The notes under the pieces are model-generated. The model was not told the DNA's origin. It saw only the letters and a list, made by a program, of their open reading frames with translations, and did not search any database. Positions 34,003 through 42,639 of a stretch of DNA of 64,000 nucleotides are shown here, piece by piece; within the stretch, counting starts at the first letter, position 1, and each line of letters begins with the position of its first letter. The stretch is taken from NCBI GenBank assembly GCA_050633625.1, contig JBOEGW010000010.1, positions 1-64,000 of the forward strand. The letters are read 5' to 3'. The position numbers and the translations under genes are program-made. This DNA is from JBOEGW01 sp050633625. Its GTDB lineage: Bacteria > Pseudomonadota > Alphaproteobacteria > Rhodobacterales > Rhodobacteraceae.

Positions 34003-36393
34003 TCACAGCTCTTTCAAAATCCCGTCGACGGTCTCGCGGTATTTTTTGATCTCTGGCGAGATGATCCGCACGCTTGGTGCGCTCGCGACATAGGCCCCGG
34101 CCTTTGCCCCCGACATTTTGCGATCTGACCAGGCGCGCAGGTCCGCAATGGATTTGCCGCGCAAGAACGGGTTGGCGTTCACCACCCCAGACCCCATGAC
34201 CTCCAGCACTGTCGCGTTGGCGTTGGCGTTGAGCGCAACATTCGCCCCTGATGGCCCCAAGAAGTGCGCAAGATAAAGCCGCCCCGGGGTGATCTGATGG
34301 CCGCGCGCACGCAGAAAACTTTCGTTCTCGCGCGCCAGATTAGTGACCATTTCGCGGCTCAAGGCCGGGTCGGTGCGCAAGTTCAAAAGCTCTTGTCGCG
34401 ACATGGTGCGTGCCAAATCGGGGCGGTAATCGCGCATCATGCGCAGCCATGTGCTTTCGATGAATTGCCCAAGCCCGGTGGCGGTGGAGCGGGAGTTTTT
34501 CGCGGTGGCATTGCCGCCGGATTCGACTTTGATAATCTGGTTCACGAGGGCTTGCACCGCCCCCGATCCGGCGCCGGTGCTGCTGGCCACCTGGGCACCT
34601 CCACCGATCGCGCCCGCGAAGGTCAAAGGGTTCACCGGGGCGCCGGAAACGCGCAATTCAAAGTGTAGATGCGGCCCTGTGGATCGACCTGTTGTTCCAA
34701 CAAATCCAATGACTTGCCCGGCCGCCACCGGCACCCCATTGCGGATACCTTCCCCGAATTTACTCATATGCGCATAGCGGCTCTCGACCCCGTTCCCGTG
34801 ATCAATATAGACCACATTCCCATAGCCGCCTCCATTCCCCGCCAGCTTGACTCGCCCCGCTCCAACAGCGTGAATGGGCGTGCCAGTGGGGGCGGCCCAA
34901 TCGACGCCATTGTGGTTGCGCACCTGTTTCAAGATCGGGTGATGTCGTGGCCCAAATCCAGAGGTTTTCACCCCTTGCACCGGCACCAGCAACCCGCCGC
35001 CAAGATTGCCAGCGCCCGCGCTCACACTGCCACCATTCTCGAAATCAAAGCAGCTAAAGCCCGCACCGTCAGAGGCTTCAATCACATAACAATCCATATC
35101 GCCCGACGGCCCGTTGATCCCCACATAAAGCATCCGCCCAAGCCCATTTCCCGCCGCGCCCGGTTCGCGCGCAAAGAGCATCGTCACAGTATCGCCGTCC
35201 GTGACAAAGCGATCCAAATCAAACTGCTTTGACATGATCACAATCATTTCACCCACCAGATTGGTCGGTAAACCGTTGCGAATGGCAGCAGAGTAAAGCG
35301 CATCCAACAAGCGCACATCCTGGCTCGCCATGGCTTGTTGGCGCAGATCGCCCGACCGGGTCAAAAGGTTCTCCTGAAGCCAAGGGTCCGCCGCCGCCTC
35401 AAATCGCCCACGCCCAACTTGCGCCAGAGACGCAAGATAGCCCTCCGGCCCGTAAAGCGACATTTGCATTAAGGTTTTACCCTCAACGCCGGGGCGCATC
35501 CGCAGCGCAACAATCGACCCTTTCGGCAGTTTTTCCGGCAGCTCAATATTGCGCGCGGCCGCCTTGGTGATCTGCGCCGCTTCCGCCTCGTCAAAGGCGT
35601 TCGCGGTCAGCACCTCGCTCAAAGCGCGCTCCGCCGAAAGCACCACGATTATGTCCTCATAAAGCGCAAACCTCTGACTTTCGCGCAGGGCCAAAGCCGT
35701 CGAGGTGGTGTTCTCAATCTCGGTTTCCACATAGACCGCCGCCCCCTCCTCAGAGGCTTCCTCGGCCTCCTCGCCATGCGCGCTATCCCCGTCGCTGGCG
35801 ATAAAGTCGCCCCAGCTGCTTTCTTCCTCAATCGTGACTAACTCGCCTTCATTCGCCTCTGTTAGGCGCACGGGCTGCGCCTCAAGGTCGGTGATCGCCG
35901 CCGTGCGTTGTGCCTGAAACAGAGCGAAATCATCGCGACTTGAGGGCAAGGTGGTGATCAGCCGCTTTTCCCCGACAAACAGCTTATCTTGCAACACCGC
36001 AATCCGCTCAGGCCCAAATGCTCCCGCGCGATCCGGCACAAATCCCGCCGGTCCAGGGATATGTTTCACAGCCAAAACATCCGCCTGCGCAAGGCGCAAA
36101 ATCATCGGATCGCGCGCAAGATCAATGAAAGACGCTGTGTAATCCACCGCCTTCGCTGCGTCCGCCTCCCCGGTCTCCGATTGCACCATCTCGAAGGTGC
36201 CAAACGCATCGTCACCCTCGGCCTCCGCCAGGGTGTCTTTCCCCGAAAACAGACCCGAAACCAGCCAAAAAACCGCGAAAATCGCCAGTAAACTGCCCGC
36301 GCCAATCCCAAGTCGGATCGCCAATCGTTTGCGATGACGCCGTTTAGAGCGCTTGCCGGATTGTTTGAATTTCGGATCAATATCGAAGCTCAT
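34003..36393 (-). CDS. M23 metallopeptidase fused to lytic transglycosylase, membrane anchored
   Basis: A 796-residue cell-wall enzyme. A basic N terminus precedes one membrane segment (~25-48). A long linker region (~50-450) is acidic around 200-220. The M23 endopeptidase domain (~475-590) shows HNGVDW and GPHLHFEL, holding the zinc ligands. A lysozyme-like lytic transglycosylase domain (~610-730) has KVESGGN with the catalytic Glu near 624 and ATGLGQFIESTW. It should cut both peptide cross-links and glycan strands in the periplasm, making room for the secretion apparatus. Having both activities in one chain is unusual. It is 13 bases from the caspase-fold gene, so the two form an operon. 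Confidence 0.9.
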   Translation of the reverse strand: MSFDIDPKFKQSGKRSKRRHRKRLAIRLGIGAGSLLAIFAVFWLVSGLFSGKDTLAEAEGDDAFGTFEMVQSETGEADAAKAVDYTASFIDLARDPMILRLAQADVLAVKHIPGPAGFVPDRAGAFGPERIAVLQDKLFVGEKRLITTLPSSRDDFALFQAQRTAAITDLEAQPVRLTEANEGELVTIEEESSWGDFIASDGDSAHGEEAEEASEEGAAVYVETEIENTTSTALALRESQRFALYEDIIVVLSAERALSEVLTANAFDEAEAAQITKAAARNIELPEKLPKGSIVALRMRPGVEGKTLMQMSLYGPEGYLASLAQVGRGRFEAAADPWLQENLLTRSGDLRQQAMASQDVRLLDALYSAAIRNGLPTNLVGEMIVIMSKQFDLDRFVTDGDTVTMLFAREPGAAGNGLGRMLYVGINGPSGDMDCYVIEASDGAGFSCFDFENGGSVSAGAGNLGGGLLVPVQGVKTSGFGPRHHPILKQVRNHNGVDWAAPTGTPIHAVGAGRVKLAGNGGGYGNVVYIDHGNGVESRYAHMSKFGEGIRNGVPVAAGQVIGFVGTTGRSTGPHLHFELRVSGAPVNPLTFAGAIGGGAQVASSTGAGSGAVQALVNQIIKVESGGNATAKNSRSTATGLGQFIESTWLRMMRDYRPDLARTMSRQELLNLRTDPALSREMVTNLARENESFLRARGHQITPGRLYLAHFLGPSGANVALNANANATVLEVMGSGVVNANPFLRGKSIADLRAWSDRKMSGAKAGAYVASAPSVRIISPEIKKYRETVDGILKEL

Positions 36394-36405
36394 CGCGCGC
36401 CCCGA

Positions 36406-37854
36406 TTACCGGAAAACCCCGAGCCGTGTGCCGGATTGGATTGTGCGCTTTGGCGTTGTGGCTTGTGGTTTGGGCGCGGAGCGCGTTGGCGTCGATGTGC
36501 GGGTGCTGCTGGCTGTGTTGCGCGTCGATGTATTGCGCGTGCTTGTGTTGCGCGCTGCGGTTTGCGCCACTGGTGCCGGTGCTGCGCATTCCACCTCATC
36601 GCCAAGGATCAACTGGCGAAACAAGGCGGCAACCGGCTCAAGCGATGCCGGCACAACATCTTCAAGTTCGTCAAAATACCGCTGAACAGCGGCGCGTGAT
36701 CCGCGTCCCCAGTCGCCATCAATCGCCGCCGTATAGCAGCCCATGCGCGACAATTCCGTCTGCAAGGCGCGCGCCATTTGCGCAGGCGGCGGATCAAAGG
36801 CCCCGCCTTCCACGAGTGACGCAAACAAATCCGGGTCTTGATCCTTGAGCGCATTTCGCGCCTCAAGATTATCATAAGACAACTCATTACTGTTCACAGC
36901 AGACTCATCAGGCGCACGGTCAAACTCTGTCGCCCCCTCAATGATCCCCACAATAATGGACGGTTCCGGCAAGCCCTGCGCAGTGGGTTCCGCCGCGAGC
37001 TGGCTGTTGGCGGGTGGTGCGAAAATCACAACGGCCTCCCCGGCGCCCGCGCGCGCTGCGGGTTGGGCGGCGCGGATCGGCTCAAGCGCCTTTGTTGGGC
37101 GGATCGGGGTGGTGATAGGCGCAATCGCCACAACATCATTCGCAATCACGCGCGGCGCGCTTTCGCCAGTATTGGCACTTGCTGGGGTGATCAAAACAGG
37201 CGCAGAAGACGCCGCCATTGTCAGCGGCTCTCGTAGCGCGCCCTGCGTCCAAAAGGTGCTAAGCTGGCCCGCAAGCGTATCACCAGCCCCGCCCAAATGA
37301 TCCGTCAAACGCGCGCCAACGTCCGGGCAGCTCCCATTGGGTCCAGCGCTGGCCGCGACGAGTAAATACACCCCTTCAGGGGCCGTCACGTCCGCCATGT
37401 TCTGCGCGTCCGCATGGGGTGACGGGCAATCTTCGATCAACAAAGCAATCTGCCGTGCGCCGCCCGCGGCCAGCCCGTTGAGCAGCGTTTGCAGATTGAG
37501 CGAGCCGCCGCGTGGCGCAATCGCGCGCCCGGAATCCTTGGTAGGCCCAGCGTAGTAAATCAGAACATCGGGTGCGCCAGACAGGCTCGAAATGGCGGCG
37601 CGCGTGGTCGCAACATCTTTGTCGCGCAGCATGGTCACGGCGGCAAACCCGGCGTTGGTCAGACTGTTTGAGGCATGAAAAGACGCGGCAAAGGCGCCCT
37701 CAGCGCCGCGCCCCGGCTGGCCGATCACCAGAGCTTGCCAGCCTTCCGGCCCTGCGGCGATACCCGGCTTTGTCGACAGGCTCACAACGCCCGCCGCCAG
37801 CCCAAGGGCCGCCGCGCAGGAAGCGCAAGTCAAACGTCTAGACAAACCGCGCAC
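36406..37854 (-). CDS. Exported caspase-fold protein (likely inactive) with peptidoglycan-binding-like domain
   Basis: A 482-residue protein. A signal peptide ends near KPGIAAG. A caspase-like fold spans ~35-210: it has WQALVIG and VLIYYAGP, where active members read YAGHG, so the catalytic His is replaced; the Cys region reads LLIEDCPSP. A C-terminal peptidoglycan-binding-like domain has LSRMGCYTAAIDGDWGRGSRAAVQRY. The tail is a repeated RNTST-rich stretch and ends in LGVFR. I chose GTG at 37854 because GGAGGG lies 8 bases upstream. It is upstream of the M23/transglycosylase gene. A scaffold role at the cell wall is likelier than proteolysis. Confidence 0.72.
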   Translation of the reverse strand: MRGLSRRLTCASCAAALGLAAGVVSLSTKPGIAAGPEGWQALVIGQPGRGAEGAFAASFHASNSLTNAGFAAVTMLRDKDVATTRAAISSLSGAPDVLIYYAGPTKDSGRAIAPRGGSLNLQTLLNGLAAGGARQIALLIEDCPSPHADAQNMADVTAPEGVYLLVAASAGPNGSCPDVGARLTDHLGGAGDTLAGQLSTFWTQGALREPLTMAASSAPVLITPASANTGESAPRVIANDVVAIAPITTPIRPTKALEPIRAAQPAARAGAGEAVVIFAPPANSQLAAEPTAQGLPEPSIIVGIIEGATEFDRAPDESAVNSNELSYDNLEARNALKDQDPDLFASLVEGGAFDPPPAQMARALQTELSRMGCYTAAIDGDWGRGSRAAVQRYFDELEDVVPASLEPVAALFRQLILGDEVECAAPAPVAQTAARNTSTRNTSTRNTASSTRTSTPTRSAPKPQATTPKRTIQSGTRLGVFR

Positions 37855-38004
37855 GCGCTGCGCCCTCCATTTACAAAACTCGTCAAAGGCGAGTGTAACG
37901 CCGTTCCGGTTTAAGCGCGAGTCCCACGCGATCAAAACTTTTGGCGCTGTTTCAACCCTGATACAACGCCCCGCGCCCCGCTTTCGTCCGCCATCGCACG
38001 GTGT

Positions 38005-38424
38005 TTATGAGCCGGGCGGCGGATAGACAAAAAGGGTCCAGCGTTCGGTTTTGAGCGTATCCACCTCCAAGAACCGCGCTTCAATGTATCCGCGCACGAG
38101 ACAATCCGCCTCGCCCCGAATCTTGAACCTTTCCGGGCCAACGCACATCGCCGTGGAGCCGGACAAAACCACCCGTCCAAAAACGTCCTGCGCGAAGGCG
38201 TAAATGAATCGCCCGGTCAGCTCCTCGTCGATCACATTGGCGCATTGGTTCGGCCCAATCGTCCACCAGCCCGAGGTTTCGAAAGCATTTTCGTCGTATT
38301 GCCCGATTGCAACATTAATCACGTCAAAGGTTTGGTTGCAGACAGAGAATTGCGCCATTGCGGGCGTCGCGGTCGCCGCCAATGCGCTGAATGCAAACGA
38401 TTTTGAGAGCGATGACAGGCGCAA
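38005..38424 (-). CDS. DUF1036-family exported protein
   Basis: A 139-residue protein whose mature part fits DUF1036: VCNQTFDVINVAIGQYDENAF, then SGWWTIGPNQCANVI and a conserved FIYAFAQD. Several cysteines may form disulfides. I place the start at TTG 38424: AGAGG is seven bases upstream and it gives a clean signal peptide ending AMAQ. The longer frame would run into the divergent gene at 38585. DUF1036 proteins are small periplasmic proteins of unknown function. Its location between the two T6SS arms suggests an envelope role in the island. Confidence 0.75.
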   Translation of the reverse strand: MRLSSLSKSFAFSALAATATPAMAQFSVCNQTFDVINVAIGQYDENAFETSGWWTIGPNQCANVIDEELTGRFIYAFAQDVFGRVVLSGSTAMCVGPERFKIRGEADCLVRGYIEARFLEVDTLKTERWTLFVYPPPGS

Positions 38425-38584
38425 ATGCGGGCCTCTGGCTGGGGGTCTGGGCGCAAGAACTTGGCGCACTTTAAGGGAGTTTATCGGCAAAACGGGCGGC
38501 GCAACAGACTGTTTACGGCGATTTCCAGCCTGTTTTTTGGGGAAGGTGGTGCAAAGTGAACGATTTTGCGCTATATACTTAGGT

Positions 38585-39184
38585 ATGTTTCGACTGGTCT
38601 TCATATCCATGGCCCTGATGGGCGTCTCCGTTGCTGGCGGTTTTGCCTTGTCGATGTCGCAGAAATCTGCGGCCTCTGCGCGTGCGGCCTATGACGCGCC
38701 GCGCGGTGAAATGGTGGCGAGTCGGGTCGTGAACGCAGCGCCAGAGGCTGTTGTGTCCACGGTGAACGCCCAAGTCCTGACGCCCCTCCCCGCTGTGGTC
38801 GAACGTCTGTCCCCAAGTGCCCAAACACAAACGACCGTGCCTAGCACTGCGCGGGTGATTGACCACTCTCAGGACGGGTCGCAGATCGTGACTCGCGCAT
38901 CCGTTGATCCAACCGGATCCCTGTTGGCCGCGCCCAGTCGCGCAGATGTTGCGCCGCGTGCGCGGGTCGTGGTGCCCACTGATCTGGCCCCTGCGCCTGC
39001 GTTTGTCGCCCCGGACTTTGAACCCACTGTTGTGCCAACGCCGTCGCGCAATGTAACCCTGAAACGCCGCGCCGCGCCCCTGCCTTTGGCGCAACCGCAG
39101 CCCCGTGTTCATCTCAGCCAGTCCCGTTATGGCGCCTCTCGTACGGCGAACTTCCCAAACACCCTGATCGGCGTTTACCGCTAA
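38585..39184 (+). CDS. Small exported/anchored Pro-Ala-rich protein of unknown function
   Basis: A 199-residue protein. A hydrophobic N terminus (LVFISMALMGVSVAGGFAL) is a signal peptide or membrane anchor; the rest is disordered and rich in Val, Pro, Ala, Thr. It ends in NTLIGVYR, similar to the LGVFR end of the caspase-fold protein nearby. No ribosome site precedes the ATG, but TATACT (38574-38579) ends five bases before it, which fits a leaderless transcript. It is divergent from the DUF1036 gene. I do not recognise a family. Confidence 0.65.
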   Translation: MFRLVFISMALMGVSVAGGFALSMSQKSAASARAAYDAPRGEMVASRVVNAAPEAVVSTVNAQVLTPLPAVVERLSPSAQTQTTVPSTARVIDHSQDGSQIVTRASVDPTGSLLAAPSRADVAPRARVVVPTDLAPAPAFVAPDFEPTVVPTPSRNVTLKRRAAPLPLAQPQPRVHLSQSRYGASRTANFPNTLIGVYR

Positions 39185-39270
39185 GCTTCAAGGTTTGTGC
39201 GCAAGAGGCTGATTATTTCGACCTTTCGCACCGTTCGCGGTTGACTTGCCCCCCCCATTTCCCGCCAATT

Positions 39271-39294
39271 AGAAGAAAATTATTTTCATCTTCT
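39271..39294. promoter_or_regulatory. Inverted repeat upstream of the small exported gene
   Basis: AGAAGA (39271-39276) and TCTTCT (39289-39294) flank an AT-rich 12-base centre, ending nine bases before the ATG at 39304. TTGACT lies at 39241-39246 but without a fitting -10. It may be an operator or mRNA hairpin near the ribosome site. Confidence 0.3.
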
Positions 39295-39303
39295 GGGGGT
39301 GTC

Positions 39304-39741
39304 ATGACCGTATTATCCATCCGTAAATTTGCCGTTGCCGCTGCATTATGTCTGTCAGGTACCGCCGCCTTTGCCCAAGAGTCCGAAGCCCGTCTCGCCG
39401 TGGAGCTGAACGGGGCCGCCGAAACCGATGCGGGCGCTTGTCGTTTGACCTTCGTTGCCGCCAATCAAACCGGCATCGCGCTTGATCGCACCGCCTATGA
39501 AATCGCGCTGTTTGATGCAGGTGGCACCGTGACCCGGCTTTTGCTGTTGGAATTTGGCGCGCTCGTTGAAGGCAAAACCAAGATCCTGCAATTCGAGCTT
39601 GCCGAAACGGGCTGCGCCACGATTTCGCGCCTTGTCGTGAATGATGTCGCGGCCTGTGATGAAGCGGGCGGCACCGCCACCGGGATTTGCCTCTCGGCAC
39701 TCGAAGCCAGCTCGCGCACCGCCATTCAATTCGGCATTTAA
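39304..39741 (+). CDS. Small periplasmic protein upstream of exbB
   Basis: A 145-residue exported protein. The signal peptide ends in GTAAFAQ, near residue 25. The mature part looks all-beta, with ACRLTFVAANQTG and alternating hydrophobic strands (YEIALFD, LQFELAET), and four cysteines that could pair in the periplasm. I do not know a named family. It lies 55 bases before the ExbB-like gene, on the same strand, so it probably belongs to the ExbB-ExbD-ExbD-TonB-like operon and may be its periplasmic partner. Confidence 0.72.
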   Translation: MTVLSIRKFAVAAALCLSGTAAFAQESEARLAVELNGAAETDAGACRLTFVAANQTGIALDRTAYEIALFDAGGTVTRLLLLEFGALVEGKTKILQFELAETGCATISRLVVNDVAACDEAGGTATGICLSALEASSRTAIQFGI

Positions 39742-39796
39742 GCCCCTCGAAATTCGCGCAGCCCGCCGCGGCGCGCCGCTCTGAAAGGCCCTCAAT

Positions 39797-40432
39797 ATGA
39801 GTTCGGATCTGTTCAATCCCGCCACGCTCCTTGTGTTCATCACCCTCGCGGCCTTGTCGTTGATCGCGCTCACCGTGTCGTTTTATAAGGCTGTTCAGTT
39901 TCGCAAACTCGGCGTCGGAAAGCGGGCGCGCGCCGAGGAAATCCTCGACAACTGGCTCTCCGGGCGCGCGGAAGAAGCCGTGAAAATGGCGTCCGAGCGC
40001 AATTCGGTCTTGGCACGGATTTTACAGGCGGTGTTTTCCGGCGTGCAGGCAAAACCCGGCGAAACCGCCTACGCCGAGGAGCTGGGTCGCCAAACCGCAA
40101 TCATCGAACTCGCAGGCATGTCCGACCGGATGCGCCTGTTGGAAATGGTCGTTCAAGCCGCGCCGATGCTGGGCCTGCTCGGCACAGTGATTGGCATGAT
40201 TGACGCTTTTTCGGTGATTTCCATGTCCGAAGGCACCGCCGATCCCGCCGGGCTTGCGGGCGGGATCTGGACAGCACTCACCACAACCGCCGTGGGCCTT
40301 GCCGTGGCCCTTGTTGCCTATTTTGTGGCAAGCTGGTTCGAAGGGCGGATTGACCGCGAACGCAACCTGATTGAAGCCGTGATTTCGGCGGCGATTCATG
40401 GGCGTGTCGATCCCGGCGCGCGCCTCGGGTGA
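39797..40432 (+). CDS. MotA/TolQ/ExbB-type proton channel protein
   Basis: A 211-residue inner-membrane protein with three hydrophobic segments: N-terminal (TLLVFITLAALSLIALTV), then ~115-150 and ~150-185. The family's conserved part is APMLGLLGTVIGMIDAF and GGIWTALTTTAVGLAVAL, which line the proton path. Such proteins form a pentamer around ExbD/TolR dimers and convert proton flow into motion. Its neighbours are two ExbD-like genes and a TonB-like gene, so it forms a complete energy-transducing module. The module sits inside the T6SS island, which is not standard for the system. Confidence 0.93.
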   Translation: MSSDLFNPATLLVFITLAALSLIALTVSFYKAVQFRKLGVGKRARAEEILDNWLSGRAEEAVKMASERNSVLARILQAVFSGVQAKPGETAYAEELGRQTAIIELAGMSDRMRLLEMVVQAAPMLGLLGTVIGMIDAFSVISMSEGTADPAGLAGGIWTALTTTAVGLAVALVAYFVASWFEGRIDRERNLIEAVISAAIHGRVDPGARLG

Positions 40433-40442
40433 GGGCAAAAAA

Positions 40443-40898
40443 GTGGCTGATCCCTATCGCCTAGACCTCCCCCAAAGGCGGCGCAATTATCGCTTTGCGT
40501 TGACGCCGCTGGCGGATGCGATGTTTCAACTCCTGATCTTTTTCATGCTCTCAACGGGCCTCACCCCCTATTCCCTCTTGGCCCTGCAAAGCGCGCTTGG
40601 CGATCCCGGCGGCGACACCGCAGCCGCCGCCCAAGACGCCCAAACGCCCCCTGCCCCTCAGCCCGGCGAAGTCGCGCTCTGGCAGATCCAGCCCGATGGA
40701 ATCAAAGTCGGCGGACAAGTGTTCGGCTATGAGGCACTCGACACGCTCGCAGATGCGCTTGGCACCCCCGGCGCCGCCGCGAACGTGGTGCTGGTGGTGC
40801 GCCCCGGCGCCAAAGTCCAAGATATGACAAGCGTCCTCGCCCGACTTTCAACAGCCAATGTCGGCTCTGTTCAAGTTTCCGCCGGGGAGGGCAACTGA
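40443..40898 (+). CDS. ExbD/TolR-type protein, first copy
   Basis: A 151-residue protein with one N-terminal membrane segment (~20-40, PLADAMFQLLIFFMLSTG). The essential Asp of ExbD/TolR is the Asp in LADAMFQLL. The periplasmic part begins with a Pro/Ala/Gln linker and then an ExbD-like domain (DALADALGTPGAAANVVLVVRPGAKV). I chose the GTG at 40443, with GAGGG seven bases upstream, because the earlier ATG at 40398 lies inside exbB. It overlaps the next exbD gene by one base. The two copies differ, so they may form a heterodimer. Confidence 0.88.
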   Translation: MADPYRLDLPQRRRNYRFALTPLADAMFQLLIFFMLSTGLTPYSLLALQSALGDPGGDTAAAAQDAQTPPAPQPGEVALWQIQPDGIKVGGQVFGYEALDTLADALGTPGAAANVVLVVRPGAKVQDMTSVLARLSTANVGSVQVSAGEGN

Positions 40899-41302
40899 TG
40901 GCCGTTGCACGCCGCATCCTTCCCAAACCGCGCGAAAAACGCGACCCGGATTTCTCCCTGGCCATCGTGAACATCGTCTTGTTGTTGATCCTGTTTTTTC
41001 TCGCAACAGGCGCGCTGGTGAACACCCCGTCACAGGGGGTAAACATCTCGGAAACGCTTGATCTGCCGATGGATCAATTGCCCCGCCCCGTCCTCATCAT
41101 CGAGCCAAATGGCGCGCTTGTATTGGATGATCAGCCCACCACAGAAGCCGAATTGATCGAGGCCCTTAAAGGCGAGCGCGTCTTGCATGTGTTGATTGAT
41201 CGCGATGCCCCGGCGCTTGATTTGCTCAAGGTGCTCGCCACCGATGGTTTGGATCGGCTCGATATCAAACTTGTGACCGCCCATAAGGAGAGCGAGGGAT
41301 GA
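40898..41302 (+). CDS. ExbD/TolR-type protein, second copy
   Basis: A 134-residue ExbD-like protein. One membrane segment (~25-45, LAIVNIVLLLILFFLATGAL) follows a basic N terminus. At the place of the essential Asp the sequence reads DFSLAIVN, so the Asp lies at the start of the segment and needs alignment to confirm. The periplasmic domain has LVLDDQPTTEAELIEALKGERVLHVLIDRDAP, a standard ExbD pattern. It starts one base inside the previous exbD and ends inside the TonB-like gene (4-base overlap), so all are translationally coupled. Confidence 0.88.
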   Translation: MAVARRILPKPREKRDPDFSLAIVNIVLLLILFFLATGALVNTPSQGVNISETLDLPMDQLPRPVLIIEPNGALVLDDQPTTEAELIEALKGERVLHVLIDRDAPALDLLKVLATDGLDRLDIKLVTAHKESEG

Positions 41303-42564
41303 GCTATCTCCCCTATGCCTCCTCGTCGCTTTCTGGCTGGTTCGCGGCAACCGGATCATCAATCGTCGCGCATGGTTTGGTGATCGGCCTGAGCTTTGGC
41401 GGTATTCAATCCCTGCTCGACCTGGCGGTCGCCAAGCCCGAAGATCCGGGGTTCACAATCACCTTGGAACGGCTGGATAGCGATACAATCGCGGGATTGT
41501 TGGAACAAGAAGGCGTGGCCGGCAGCGAGGAAGAAGGCGCAGCTGAAGGGGATGAGCCACAGCCAGAAACGCCAGCCGAAGAGCCAGAAGACATCGCCGC
41601 CCTCGCGCCGGAACCTACGCCAGACAGCGAAGAAGAGCCGGTCCCTGATGCGGAACCAGAACCTGAACCAGAACCGGAGGTCAGCGCCGAGCCGGACATC
41701 CCCGAAGACATGGTGGCCGAGCCGGTTGAGAACATCAGCGCGGGATTGGTGCCGGAACCTGTGACCCCGCTGTCACCCCTGATCGGCACCGCCCCGACCG
41801 CAACAGGCAGCAGCCCGCTGACGCCTCAAACGCTCACGCCGATCAAGCCCGCCGCTGGCGAAATACAAGTGGTCTCGGCGCGCCCGTCCCTGCCCGCCGC
41901 AACCCCACGTCCCGCCGCCACGCCTGCGCCCCCTCCTTCTGCACAGGATTTGGCGATTGGCGCCTTGATCGAGCGCATCCGGGCCGCCCCGGCAGACCCA
42001 TGTTTGCTCACCCTTCCCCGGCGTGATGGGGAAGAAGGCGTTGGCCTTGCCTTGATCGCTTCTACGGATCGCGCCATGGCTGATTTCGTCGAGACTGTTT
42101 TGACCGAGCCGGAAGACGCGAACATTCGCCAAACCCGGACGTTGATTGATCAGCGCCAATGCCCGGCGATGACCTATGTGCGCCAGAACCGCGACTACCC
42201 TGCCACCCGATTGGGGGTGCGCTTAGATTCGGCTGAGGTGCCATCGAGTGGCAATTTGACGGGCGTTTTGCGTGGCACCGGCGGGCGCTACGTGATGCTG
42301 TTGCTCGTCGATAACAACGGTGTGGTGCAGGATTTGGCAAGGTTTGTGTCTTATTCAGGGAATTTCGCACGGTTTGATGTGCCTGTGACCCGTGTAGGCG
42401 CGTTGCGCGATACCTCTCAGGTTTTGTTGGCGATTGCGACAGATCGGCCAAGCTCCGTCATTCGCGATCGCGCCGGACAATTGGCGCAGGACGTGTTTGC
42501 CGGGCTTGAGGGGGAAATCGCGTCCTCCGCGGCGCTTGCGGTGACGGTGTTTGATGTGCGTTAG
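41299..42564 (+). CDS. TonB-like periplasm-spanning protein with PpkA-type C-terminal domain
   Basis: A 421-residue protein with TonB architecture: one N-terminal membrane helix (~15-45), a long acidic Pro/Glu-rich spacer (~75-210, including EPEPEPEPE) and a globular C-terminal domain (~215-421). The C domain is not a classic TonB fold by eye. It aligns with the periplasmic domain of PpkA: both have a Cys pair 52-53 residues apart (Cys235/Cys288 here, Cys515/Cys567 in PpkA) followed by similar blocks (DSAEVPSSGNLTG against DELESGQTITA). It is the last gene of the ExbB-ExbD-ExbD operon, so it is probably moved by the proton channel. Confidence 0.75.
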   Translation: MSYLPYASSSLSGWFAATGSSIVAHGLVIGLSFGGIQSLLDLAVAKPEDPGFTITLERLDSDTIAGLLEQEGVAGSEEEGAAEGDEPQPETPAEEPEDIAALAPEPTPDSEEEPVPDAEPEPEPEPEVSAEPDIPEDMVAEPVENISAGLVPEPVTPLSPLIGTAPTATGSSPLTPQTLTPIKPAAGEIQVVSARPSLPAATPRPAATPAPPPSAQDLAIGALIERIRAAPADPCLLTLPRRDGEEGVGLALIASTDRAMADFVETVLTEPEDANIRQTRTLIDQRQCPAMTYVRQNRDYPATRLGVRLDSAEVPSSGNLTGVLRGTGGRYVMLLLVDNNGVVQDLARFVSYSGNFARFDVPVTRVGALRDTSQVLLAIATDRPSSVIRDRAGQLAQDVFAGLEGEIASSAALAVTVFDVR

Positions 42565-42639
42565 CGCTGCGCCGCGAAAGGGCTCTGCCCTCTCGCACTC
42601 TCCCGAGGTATATTTGAAACAAGGAAAAGCAGCGGGGGA

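Noticed and set aside
38204..38584. N-terminal extension of the 199-residue exported protein
   Set aside because: It would overlap the DUF1036 gene, lacks a start signal, and would bury the hydrophobic N terminus.
38005..39741. TssJ lipoprotein among the small exported proteins
   Set aside because: None has a lipobox Cys at the signal peptide end, and none resembles TssJ.
39797..42564. Tol-Pal system
   Set aside because: The order ExbB-ExbD-ExbD-TonB-like lacks tolB, pal and ybgF, and there are two TolR/ExbD-like genes.
42579..42591. AGGGC-TCT-GCCCT hairpin after the TonB-like gene as a terminator
   Set aside because: The stem is only five bases and no T run follows; similar GC hairpins are frequent in this DNA.
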